64,000 bases of DNA. It comes from JAKVBH01 sp049800955. Its GTDB lineage: Bacteria; Pseudomonadota; Alphaproteobacteria; Rhodobacterales; Rhodobacteraceae. Location: contig NZ_JBNAGA010000001.1 in NCBI RefSeq assembly GCF_049800955.1, positions 1,240,001-1,304,000 on the forward strand. Reading direction: 5' to 3'. A program made the translations under genes and the position numbers. Below the pieces are notes generated by a model, which searched no databases, had not been told where the DNA came from, and worked only from the letters and a program-made list of their open reading frames with translations. This document shows positions 42,037 to 49,429 of the stretch, piece after piece (the stretch's first letter is position 1; every line of letters begins with the position of its first letter).

Positions 42037-42891
42037 ATGATACCAGCGGCATTTGAATACCACCGACCCCAGAATATGGACGCAGTCCTGTCCATTCTGC
42101 AGGAGCATGGCGACGATGCACGCGTCATGGCCGGGGGGCACAGCCTGATCCCGATGATGAAGCTGCGTATGGCCGATGTCCCGCATCTGATTGACTTGCA
42201 GGATGTGGACGGCATGGCGGGCATCGATGTGGGCGCAGACAGCATCCGCCTCGGCGCCATGGTGACCCAGCACGACATCATTGATGATGACGCCCTTGCC
42301 GCGGCCGCGCCGATCTTGCGCGAGGCTGCGTTGCAGATCGCGGATCCACAGGTGCGATACATGGGGACCGTTGGAGGCAATGTCGCCAATGGCGATCCGG
42401 GCAACGACATGCCGGGGTTGATGCAGTGCCTTGATGCGCAGTTTACGGTCGTGGGCCCAGATGGCGCGCGGGATATCCCGGCGCGCGATTTCTATGAGGC
42501 CGCCTACATGACGGCGCGGGAGGATGACGAAGTTCTCACAGCGGTGACGATGCCTGTGCCCAGGGGTGGGCATGCCTACGAGAAGCAAAAACGCAAGATT
42601 GGCGATTATGCCACGGCGGCTGCCGCGGTGCAGATTGTCAAGGACGGCGGCACCTGTGCGGCGGCCTCAATCGCCATGACCAACCTCAGCGATACGCCGA
42701 TCTTCTCTGAGGCCGCCGGGGCGGCATTGGTGGGCACAAATGTGGATGACGCAGCCCTGAAGGCTGCCGTCGCGGCGATGCTGGGCGACATTGATCCATC
42801 TGAGGACAATCGCGGGCCCATCGCGTTCAAGAAACATGTGGCTGGTGTCATCCTGCGCCGCGCGATCGAACGCGCCTGGTCGCGGGCATAG
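42037..42891 (+). CDS. coxM: Aerobic CO dehydrogenase, medium (FAD) subunit
   Basis: 284 residues. FAD-binding motifs AGGHSLIPMMKLR and TVGGNVANGDPGND of the xanthine dehydrogenase FAD fold are present, with a C-terminal CO dehydrogenase flavoprotein domain. It passes electrons from the FeS clusters of CoxS to FAD and then to the quinone pool. The ATG at 42037 follows GGGAGGAGAGCC. It is 111 bp from coxC and 12 bp from coxS. Confidence 0.95.
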   Translation: MIPAAFEYHRPQNMDAVLSILQEHGDDARVMAGGHSLIPMMKLRMADVPHLIDLQDVDGMAGIDVGADSIRLGAMVTQHDIIDDDALAAAAPILREAALQIADPQVRYMGTVGGNVANGDPGNDMPGLMQCLDAQFTVVGPDGARDIPARDFYEAAYMTAREDDEVLTAVTMPVPRGGHAYEKQKRKIGDYATAAAAVQIVKDGGTCAAASIAMTNLSDTPIFSEAAGAALVGTNVDDAALKAAVAAMLGDIDPSEDNRGPIAFKKHVAGVILRRAIERAWSRA

Positions 42892-42903
42892 GGAGAAACG
42901 AGC

Positions 42904-43398
42904 ATGTCCAACAAAATGCACATCAAACTCAACGTGAACGGCAAGGACGAGGAGTTCCTCGCGGAGCCCCGTGAATTGTTGATCTACACGCTGCGGGAGC
43001 GGCTCAACATCACAGGGCCGCATATCGGCTGTGAAACCTCCCATTGCGGGGCCTGCACGGTCACGATCGATGGCAAGTCGGTGAAATCCTGCACGATGTT
43101 TGCAGCCCAGGCCAATGGCAAGTCCGTCACAACCATTGAGGGTCTGGGCGGGCCCGACGCGCTGCATCCGCTGCAAGAGGCCTTCAAAGAGCATCACGGG
43201 CTTCAGTGCGGCTATTGCACGCCGGGCATGATCACGCGCGCCGCGAAGCTTCTGGAAGAAATCCCCAGCCCCACCGAAGAAGAAATCCGCTTTGGTATGG
43301 CGGGCAATATCTGCCGCTGCACGGGCTACCAGAACATTGTGAAATCCATTCAGGCGGCTGCCGCCGAAATGCAGGCATCCAAGGAGGCGGCGCAATGA
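42904..43398 (+). CDS. coxS: Aerobic CO dehydrogenase, small (2Fe-2S) subunit
   Basis: 164 residues. The plant-ferredoxin-type cluster motif is CETSHCGACTVTIDGKSVKSC, and the second cluster ligands are CGYCTPGM and CRCTGYQNIV. It relays electrons from the Mo-Cu site to FAD. It overlaps coxL by ATGA. Confidence 0.97.
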   Translation: MSNKMHIKLNVNGKDEEFLAEPRELLIYTLRERLNITGPHIGCETSHCGACTVTIDGKSVKSCTMFAAQANGKSVTTIEGLGGPDALHPLQEAFKEHHGLQCGYCTPGMITRAAKLLEEIPSPTEEEIRFGMAGNICRCTGYQNIVKSIQAAAAEMQASKEAAQ

Positions 43399-45824
43399 AG
43401 GACGAAGTGGACAACCGCGAAGATCGCGTCGCCAATCTCAAAGGCATGGGCTGTTCGCGCAAGCGCGTCGAGGATGCCCGGTTCACGCAAGGCAAGGGCA
43501 ATTACGTCGATGACATCAAGCTTGATGGCATGATCTTCGGCGATTTCGTGCGCTCGCCTTATGCCCATGCGCGCATTGTGTCGATCAATACAGAAGAGGC
43601 CATGAAGGTCCCGGGCGTTCTGGCTGTTCTGACGGCTGCGGATCTGGAGCCGCTGGGCCTGCACTGGATGCCGACGCTGGCGGGCGACAAGCAGATGGTG
43701 CTGGCCGATGGCAAGGTGCTGTTTCAGGGGCAGGAAGTGGCCTTCGTGGTGGCCGAGGACCGCTATGCTGCTGCGGATGGGATCGAAGCCGTCGAGGTGG
43801 ACTACGAAGAACTGCCCGTCATCGTCGATCCTTTCGAAGCGCTGCAATCCGATGTGGTGTTGCGCGAAGATCTCGTCGCGGAGGATGGCTCCATTCCGGC
43901 GGGCGCTCACGGGCCGCGCAAGCATCACAACCATATCTTTACGTGGGAGGCAGGCGACAAAGACCCCACGCAAGAAGTCATCGCCAACGCGGATGTCGTG
44001 GCTGAGGCCTCGATGTATTACCACCGCACGCATCCGTGCCCCTTGGAGACGTGTGGCTGTGTCGCCTCGATGGATAAGGTCAATGGCAAGCTGACGCTTT
44101 ATGGTACCTTCCAGGCGCCGCACGCGATCCGGACCGTGGTTTCGCTGATCTCCGGCATCGAGGAGCACAATATCCGCGTGATCTCGCCTGATATCGGCGG
44201 TGGCTTTGGCAACAAGGTTGGCGCCTATCCGGGTTATGTCTGTTCGGTCGTGGCCTCCATCGTGACGGGCAAGCCTGTCAAATGGATCGAAGACCGGATG
44301 GACAATCTGATGACCACCGCCTTCGCCCGCGACTACCACATGACCGGCAAGATCTCCGCCACCAAGGAGGGCAAGATCACCGGGCTGCAATGCCATGTGA
44401 CAGCCGATCACGGCGGGTTTGACGCCTGTGCAGACCCCACGAAGTTCCCCGCGGGCTTCATGAACATCTGCACGGGCTCCTATGATATCCCCACGGCCTA
44501 TCTTGAGGTCGACGGGGTTTATACCAACAAGGCGCCGGGCGGGGTGAGCTATCGCTGTTCCTTCCGGGTGACGGAGGCGGTGTATTTCATTGAACGCATG
44601 ATCGAGGTTCTGGCCATCGAGCTGAACATGGACGCGGCCGAGCTGCGCCGGATCAACTTCATCCGCAAGGAGCAGTTCCCCTACACAGCGGCTCTGGGCT
44701 GGGAATATGACAGCGGCGACTATCACACGGCGTGGGAGAAGGCGCTCAAGACCGTCGATTATGAGGGCCTGCGCGCAGAACAAGCCAAACGGGTTGAGGA
44801 TTTCAAGGCGGGCAAGACGCGCTCGCTGATGGGGATTGGCCTCAGCTTCTTCACGGAGATCGTGGGCGCAGGGCCGGTCAAGAATTGCGACATCCTTGGC
44901 CTCGGCATGTTCGACAGCTGCGAGATCCGCATCCACCCGACGGGCTCTGCGATTGCCCGGCTGGGAACCATTTCTCAGGGTCAGGGCCATGCCACCACTT
45001 TCGCCCAGATTTTGGCCTCTGAGATCGGCCTGCCTGCCGACAGCATCACCATCGAGGAAGGCGACACCGATACTGCGCCCTATGGGCTTGGCACCTATGG
45101 CTCGCGCTCCACGCCGGTCGCCGGTGCTGCCACGGCCATGGCAGGCCGAAAAATCCGCGCCAAGGCGCAGATGATCGCGGCTTATCTGCTCGAAGTGCAT
45201 GACAATGACGTGGAGTTCGACGTGGACCGCTTCGTCGTCAAAGGCGCGCCGGAGAAGTTCAAGACGATGAAAGAGATCGCCTTCGCCGCCTATAATCAGG
45301 CCATTCCGGGGATCGAACCGGGGCTTGAGGCAGTGAGCTATTATGATCCGCCCAATATGACCTATCCCTTCGGGGCTTATGTCTGCGTGATGGATATCGA
45401 TGTGGATACCGGTGTGACGGATATCCGTCGCTTTTATGCGCTGGATGATTGCGGCACGCGGATCAACCCGATGATCATCGAGGGGCAGGTCCATGGCGGG
45501 CTCACGGAGGCGCTGGCCGTCGCTCTGGGGCAAGAGATTGCCTATGACGATATGGGCAACGTCAAGACCGGCACGTTGATGGACTTTTTCCTGCCCACGG
45601 CCTGGGAAGTCCCCAATTACGAGACGGATTACACCGTGACCCCCAGCCCGCATCACCCCATCGGGGCCAAGGGCGTGGGCGAGAGCCCGCATGTGGGCGG
45701 CGTGCCCTGTTTCTCGAATGCCATTCAGGACGCCTTCCGGCCCTTCGGCAATCGGCACACCAACATGCCCCACGACCATTGGCGCATCTGGAAAACCGCC
45801 AATGAACTGGGTCTGCATGACTAG
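43395..45824 (+). CDS. coxL: Aerobic CO dehydrogenase, large (Mo-Cu) subunit, form I
   Basis: 809 residues, the length of the Oligotropha enzyme. The active-site loop is GGVSYRCSFRVTEA with Cys388, which holds the Cu of the Mo-S-Cu site; this is form I (AYxCSFR), except that Ala385 is Ser here. Glu763, the base near Mo, is in GAKGVGESPH. Cofactor contacts include IGGGFGNK, SQGQGHATTF and DTAPYGLGTYGSRS. It catalyses CO + H2O to CO2 with two electrons. The ATG overlaps the coxS stop. A long antisense frame on the other strand is a shadow. Confidence 0.97.
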   Translation: MKDEVDNREDRVANLKGMGCSRKRVEDARFTQGKGNYVDDIKLDGMIFGDFVRSPYAHARIVSINTEEAMKVPGVLAVLTAADLEPLGLHWMPTLAGDKQMVLADGKVLFQGQEVAFVVAEDRYAAADGIEAVEVDYEELPVIVDPFEALQSDVVLREDLVAEDGSIPAGAHGPRKHHNHIFTWEAGDKDPTQEVIANADVVAEASMYYHRTHPCPLETCGCVASMDKVNGKLTLYGTFQAPHAIRTVVSLISGIEEHNIRVISPDIGGGFGNKVGAYPGYVCSVVASIVTGKPVKWIEDRMDNLMTTAFARDYHMTGKISATKEGKITGLQCHVTADHGGFDACADPTKFPAGFMNICTGSYDIPTAYLEVDGVYTNKAPGGVSYRCSFRVTEAVYFIERMIEVLAIELNMDAAELRRINFIRKEQFPYTAALGWEYDSGDYHTAWEKALKTVDYEGLRAEQAKRVEDFKAGKTRSLMGIGLSFFTEIVGAGPVKNCDILGLGMFDSCEIRIHPTGSAIARLGTISQGQGHATTFAQILASEIGLPADSITIEEGDTDTAPYGLGTYGSRSTPVAGAATAMAGRKIRAKAQMIAAYLLEVHDNDVEFDVDRFVVKGAPEKFKTMKEIAFAAYNQAIPGIEPGLEAVSYYDPPNMTYPFGAYVCVMDIDVDTGVTDIRRFYALDDCGTRINPMIIEGQVHGGLTEALAVALGQEIAYDDMGNVKTGTLMDFFLPTAWEVPNYETDYTVTPSPHHPIGAKGVGESPHVGGVPCFSNAIQDAFRPFGNRHTNMPHDHWRIWKTANELGLHD

Positions 45825-45836
45825 GCAGCACCAAAA

Positions 45837-45870
45837 GGCACCCGTCGGGACATGTCCTGCGGCGGGTGCC
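45837..45870 (+). promoter_or_regulatory. Hairpin between coxL and coxD
   Basis: GGCACCCG (45837-45844) and CGGGTGCC (45863-45870) form a perfect 8-bp stem around an 18-base loop in the 65-bp gap. There is only a CTTT tail. It likely protects coxMSL mRNA or lowers readthrough into the maturation genes. Confidence 0.55.
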
Positions 45871-45889
45871 GGCTTTGCGGGGTGAGCAA

Positions 45890-46765
45890 ATGACCTGGAC
45901 CAATCTGCAAACGGCGCTGGCGGCGGATGGCTATGTGGCCTCCGATGATCTGAGCGTGGCCATGCATCTGGCGTTGACGTTGGAGCGGCCGCTCTTGCTG
46001 GAAGGGGCTGCGGGCGTGGGCAAGACCCAGCTGGCCAGCAGTCTTGCGACCTACCGCGAGACCAAGCTCATTCGTTTGCAATGCTACGAAGGGCTGGATG
46101 CTGCGCAGGCCATCTATGAGTGGAATTACCAGCGCCAATTGCTCACGATCCGCGCGGCGGCAGAAGATGGCGAGACGGGCCGGGCGGTCGAAGAGCGCAT
46201 CTTCTCGCGCGATTTCCTGCTGGAGCGGCCTCTGCTGGCGGCCATTACGCAAGAGACGCCGCCCGTCCTCCTGATTGATGAGATTGACCGCGCGGATGAG
46301 GAGTTTGAGGCCTATCTGCTGGAAATCCTTTCCGAATTCCAGATCACGGTCCCTGAGCTTGGCACGATTTCTGCGACGTCCAAACCCATCGTCATCCTGA
46401 CCTCCAACGGCACCCGCGATCTCTCGGACGCCTTGCGTCGCCGCTGCCTGTATTCCTACGTTGACTATCCCGACCGCACGACGGAAATCGCCATTCTCAA
46501 TGCCCGCTGCCCCGGTATTGAGGCGCGGTTGGGCGCGCAAGTGGTGGGCTTCGTGCAAAAGTTGCGGGAAGAGGAGCTGGAGAAGGTTCCGGGCATCGCC
46601 GAGACGCTGGATTTCGCAGCAGCCCTCATGGGGCTCGGTATTGCTGATCTGACCTCTGATCCGGCGGCGTTACAGCACACATTGAGCACGCTGCTCAAAA
46701 CCCAGAGCGACCGGGCGCAGATCACCCCGGAGGTGGCCGGGCGGCTGGCGGGGCGCGCCGCGTGA
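45890..46765 (+). CDS. coxD: MoxR-type AAA ATPase, CODH maturation
   Basis: 291 residues. Walker A EGAAGVGKTQLA and Walker B VLLIDEIDRADEEFEAYLLE with sensor TSNGTRDLSDALRRRC place it in the MoxR AAA+ group. CoxD is needed to insert sulfur and copper into the CODH active site in Oligotropha. The ATG at 45890 has GGGGTGAG upstream. It is coupled to coxE by GTGA. Confidence 0.93.
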   Translation: MTWTNLQTALAADGYVASDDLSVAMHLALTLERPLLLEGAAGVGKTQLASSLATYRETKLIRLQCYEGLDAAQAIYEWNYQRQLLTIRAAAEDGETGRAVEERIFSRDFLLERPLLAAITQETPPVLLIDEIDRADEEFEAYLLEILSEFQITVPELGTISATSKPIVILTSNGTRDLSDALRRRCLYSYVDYPDRTTEIAILNARCPGIEARLGAQVVGFVQKLREEELEKVPGIAETLDFAAALMGLGIADLTSDPAALQHTLSTLLKTQSDRAQITPEVAGRLAGRAA

Positions 46766-47946
46766 CCCGGGTCACCCGTTTTGCCGCCCGCGATCCCGGG
46801 CCATCTGCCCGCGTTGCTGGCTTCATGGCGCATTTGCGGGAAAACGGTTGGCGTCTTGGCGTCTCTGAGACGCAATTGGCTCTCTCCGCGCTGGCCGAGG
46901 TTGCAGCTGCGGATCCTGCGCAATGCCGCCAGGCGCTTCGCGCGGTCTGTGCTGGGTGCCATGAGGAGGCGCAGCGGTTCGATGCGCTTTTTGACGCGTT
47001 CTGGATGGATGCGGGGCGGGTCAAACAGAAGATCATGCAGACACCGCCCCACAAAGGCGCCGATGACGTGCACTCCTCGCGTGAGACGCATGGCGAGGAT
47101 CAGGGCGGTGGCGCGGGCGCCGCAACGTCGCCTGATGGCGGTGATGGCGCCGCCCAAAGTGACGGTGAGGGACGCCTGATCGCGACGGAAGTCCGCAACC
47201 TGATGCGCAAGGACCTGCGCGATCTTGTGCGCGCGCAGGACATTGCACAGGCCGAAGACGTGGCGCGCCGTTTGGGTGCGGCGTTGAAAGACAAACGCTC
47301 GCGCCGCCGGATCGCCAAGCGCAAAGGGGATCGCCTGCATTTTCGCAAGACGATCCGCGCGAGCCTTGCCAGCGGCGGCGAACCGCTGCGCCTGATGCGC
47401 AAGAAGCGACCGGATCGCCCGCGCAAGATCGTGGCTCTGTGTGATGTCTCGGGCTCCATGACCGTCTATGCCCAGGTGTTTCTCGCCTTTCTCGCAGGGC
47501 TCATGCGCAGTGATACGACAGCAGACGCCTATCTGTTTCACACGCGTCTCGTGCGGATCACGGAGGCGCTGCGCGACAAGGATATGATGCGCGCGATTGG
47601 CCGCATGTCGCTGATGGCAGACGGGTTCGGCGGCGGCTCCCAGATTGGGCCATCTCTGGCGCGCTTTTCGGCGACCTATGCCAAACGTTTCGTGGATGGG
47701 CGCAGTGTCGTGCTGATCCTCTCAGACGGCTATGACACCGCCGCCCCTGATATTTTGGGCGAGGCTTTGGAGGCTCTGAAGAAACGCGGCTGCAAGATCA
47801 TCTGGCTGAACCCCCTGAAAGGATGGCGTGATTACGCCCCGGTGGCCGAGGGAATGGCGGCGGCCTTGCCCCATCTTGATCTCTTTTGTGCCGCCAACAC
47901 CTTGGCCGATCTCGCGGCTTTGGAAAATGAGGTTGTCCGGTTATGA
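46762..47946 (+). CDS. coxE: VWA-containing CoxE protein
   Basis: 394 residues, GTG start overlapping the coxD stop. The C-terminal half is a von Willebrand A domain with MIDAS residues: VALCDVSGSM, then the Thr and Asp further on (SQIGPSLA, LILSDGYDT). It works as partner of the CoxD ATPase, as VWA proteins do with MoxR ATPases. The linker is Gly/Asp-rich. It overlaps coxF (ATGA). Confidence 0.93.
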   Translation: MTRVTRFAARDPGPSARVAGFMAHLRENGWRLGVSETQLALSALAEVAAADPAQCRQALRAVCAGCHEEAQRFDALFDAFWMDAGRVKQKIMQTPPHKGADDVHSSRETHGEDQGGGAGAATSPDGGDGAAQSDGEGRLIATEVRNLMRKDLRDLVRAQDIAQAEDVARRLGAALKDKRSRRRIAKRKGDRLHFRKTIRASLASGGEPLRLMRKKRPDRPRKIVALCDVSGSMTVYAQVFLAFLAGLMRSDTTADAYLFHTRLVRITEALRDKDMMRAIGRMSLMADGFGGGSQIGPSLARFSATYAKRFVDGRSVVLILSDGYDTAAPDILGEALEALKKRGCKIIWLNPLKGWRDYAPVAEGMAAALPHLDLFCAANTLADLAALENEVVRL

Positions 47947-48737
47947 GCCCTGCGGAAGTCCTCTCCGACGAACTGGCGCGCGCGGCGCGTGACCTGCGCA
48001 CCCGGGATGAACCCTTTGCTTTTGCCACCATCGTGCGCACAGCCGGGGCCACCGCGGCCAAGCCCGGTGCCAAGGCGTTGCTCGGGGCCGATGGCACGAT
48101 CCTGCATGGCTGGCTGGGCGGGGGATGCACGCGAGGCGCTGTCAAGAAAGCGGCCCTGGCCGCGTTGCAAAGCGGTCAACCCCAGCTCGTCTCCGTGGCG
48201 CCTGAAGAGCTCTTGGCCGAAAAAGGGATCAGCCCGGGGGATCAGGTCGAGGGGACCCGGTTTGCGCGCAACGGATGCCCCTCCAAGGGCAGCGTGGACA
48301 TTTTCATTGAGCCCTGCCTGCCAATGCCGCAGCTGGTGGTGCTTGGCGCATCGCCCGTGGCCAAGGCGCTGGCCTCCCTTGCACCGCAATTCCACTGGGC
48401 TGTCACAAACGACATGCCGGACGCGGAGCCTGCGCCTGCCTCGCATCAAAAGGTGATTGTGATCGCGACACAAGGGCAGGGGGATATCCCAGCGTTGCAG
48501 CAGGCACTCGCGCAAGATGCCGATCATGTGGCGTTTGTCGGGAGCCGGCGGAAATTTGAGGCGCTGGCGGCGAAGTTGATCGAGGCCGGTATCGCGCCCG
48601 CTTTGGTGCAAAGCGTGAAAGCCCCGGCGGGCCTTGATCTGGGAGCGGTGACGCCGGAAGAGATTGCGCTTTCGATCCTCGCAGAGCTTGTGCAGATCCG
48701 ACGATTGAAATGCGCGGCGCACGGCAATGCGCCTTGA
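47943..48737 (+). CDS. coxF: XdhC/CoxF-family maturation protein
   Basis: 264 residues. The XdhC/CoxI-type domain starts with FAFATIVRTAGATAAKPGAKALL and GWLGGGCTRGAV, including the conserved Cys, and a Rossmann-like half follows (PQLVVLGASPVAKALASLAP, VAFVGSRRKFEAL). Such proteins bind molybdenum cofactor and insert it, with sulfuration, into hydroxylases. Its ATG overlaps the coxE stop. In XdhC nomenclature it matches CoxF in the classic coxDEF order. Confidence 0.88.
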   Translation: MSPAEVLSDELARAARDLRTRDEPFAFATIVRTAGATAAKPGAKALLGADGTILHGWLGGGCTRGAVKKAALAALQSGQPQLVSVAPEELLAEKGISPGDQVEGTRFARNGCPSKGSVDIFIEPCLPMPQLVVLGASPVAKALASLAPQFHWAVTNDMPDAEPAPASHQKVIVIATQGQGDIPALQQALAQDADHVAFVGSRRKFEALAAKLIEAGIAPALVQSVKAPAGLDLGAVTPEEIALSILAELVQIRRLKCAAHGNAP

Positions 48738-48875
48738 TTGAAGTTGAGCGAAGGAGGCCTCCCGGATGACACGGCTCAAATCATGGTTTCGACGGAACGC
48801 CTGCAAATGGGCCCTGACACCCGAGCAGGCCGAAAAGATCAGATTTCCCTGCTGCTGAAGGAAAAAGGAAACACG

Positions 48876-49328
48876 ATGGAACTTTCTGATGAGATTGTCA
48901 TCAACGCCCCCAGGAATCGCGTCTATGCCGTGCTCAATGACGCGGAAGTATTGCAGCAATGCATTCCGGGTTGTGAAGAGCTGATCAAGCTTTCGGACAG
49001 CGAGCTGGAGGCCAAGGTTGTGCTGAAAGTGGGGCCCGTCAAGGCGCGGTTCGCGGGCAATGTGCAACTGGACACGACCGGTGCGCCGGAGGCGTTTTCG
49101 CTCACAGGGCAGGGCAACGGCGGCGCTGCGGGACATGCGAAAGGCGGGGCGGATGTCACGCTGACCACAGAGGGCGACACGACCATCCTTCGCTATACCG
49201 CCAAGGCCGACATCGGCGGCAAGCTGGCGCAATTGGGCAGCCGCCTGATCCAGAGCACGGCCAAAAAGCTCGCGGCCAAGTTCTTCAAGTCTTTTGCTGA
49301 CGTGGTCGATGCCGAAACCGTCGCCTGA
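48876..49328 (+). CDS. coxG: CoxG, SRPBCC-fold protein
   Basis: 150 residues. ELSDEIVINAPRNRVYAVLNDAEVLQQCIPGCE is typical of CoxG, a START-like ligand-binding fold; recent work on mycobacterial CoxG suggests quinone carriage and membrane association for CODH. The ATG at 48876 has AAGGAA upstream; 138 bp separate it from coxF. The predicted C-terminal helix (SRLIQSTAKKLAAKFFKSFA) is amphipathic and could bind the membrane. Last gene of the cluster. Confidence 0.93.
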   Translation: MELSDEIVINAPRNRVYAVLNDAEVLQQCIPGCEELIKLSDSELEAKVVLKVGPVKARFAGNVQLDTTGAPEAFSLTGQGNGGAAGHAKGGADVTLTTEGDTTILRYTAKADIGGKLAQLGSRLIQSTAKKLAAKFFKSFADVVDAETVA

Positions 49329-49360
49329 ACCAGCGCTTCTTTGAGACTGATTTTAGACGG

Positions 49361-49400
49361 AAAGACCCTGCGCAGCGCATGGCTGGCAGGGTCTTTCTTT
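49361..49400 (+). terminator. Bidirectional terminator between coxG and gyrA
   Basis: AAAGACCCTGC (49361-49371) and GCAGGGTCTTT (49386-49396) form a perfect 11-bp stem with a 14-base loop. T-rich sequence follows on the plus strand, and the AAA at the start becomes a T-run on the minus strand, so it serves both convergent genes. Confidence 0.9.
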
Positions 49401-49429
49401 GCGGTTATGCCGCGTAAGCGCCTGTCAGC

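Noticed and set aside
43350..45818. An 822-codon open frame antisense to coxL, and similarly long antisense frames opposite gyrA, mfd, the MFS gene and dctP/gntR
   Set aside because: They are mirror frames caused by high third-position GC in the true genes; the products are His/Arg/Gln-rich with no family motif.
45866..45889. Upstream ATG for coxD at 45866
   Set aside because: It lies at the foot of the coxL-coxD hairpin; the ATG at 45890 matches the usual start and has a better ribosome-binding site.
48738..48875. Extended N-terminus for coxG
   Set aside because: The extra 46 codons do not resemble CoxG, which starts at MELSDEIVINAP; AAGGAA supports 48876.
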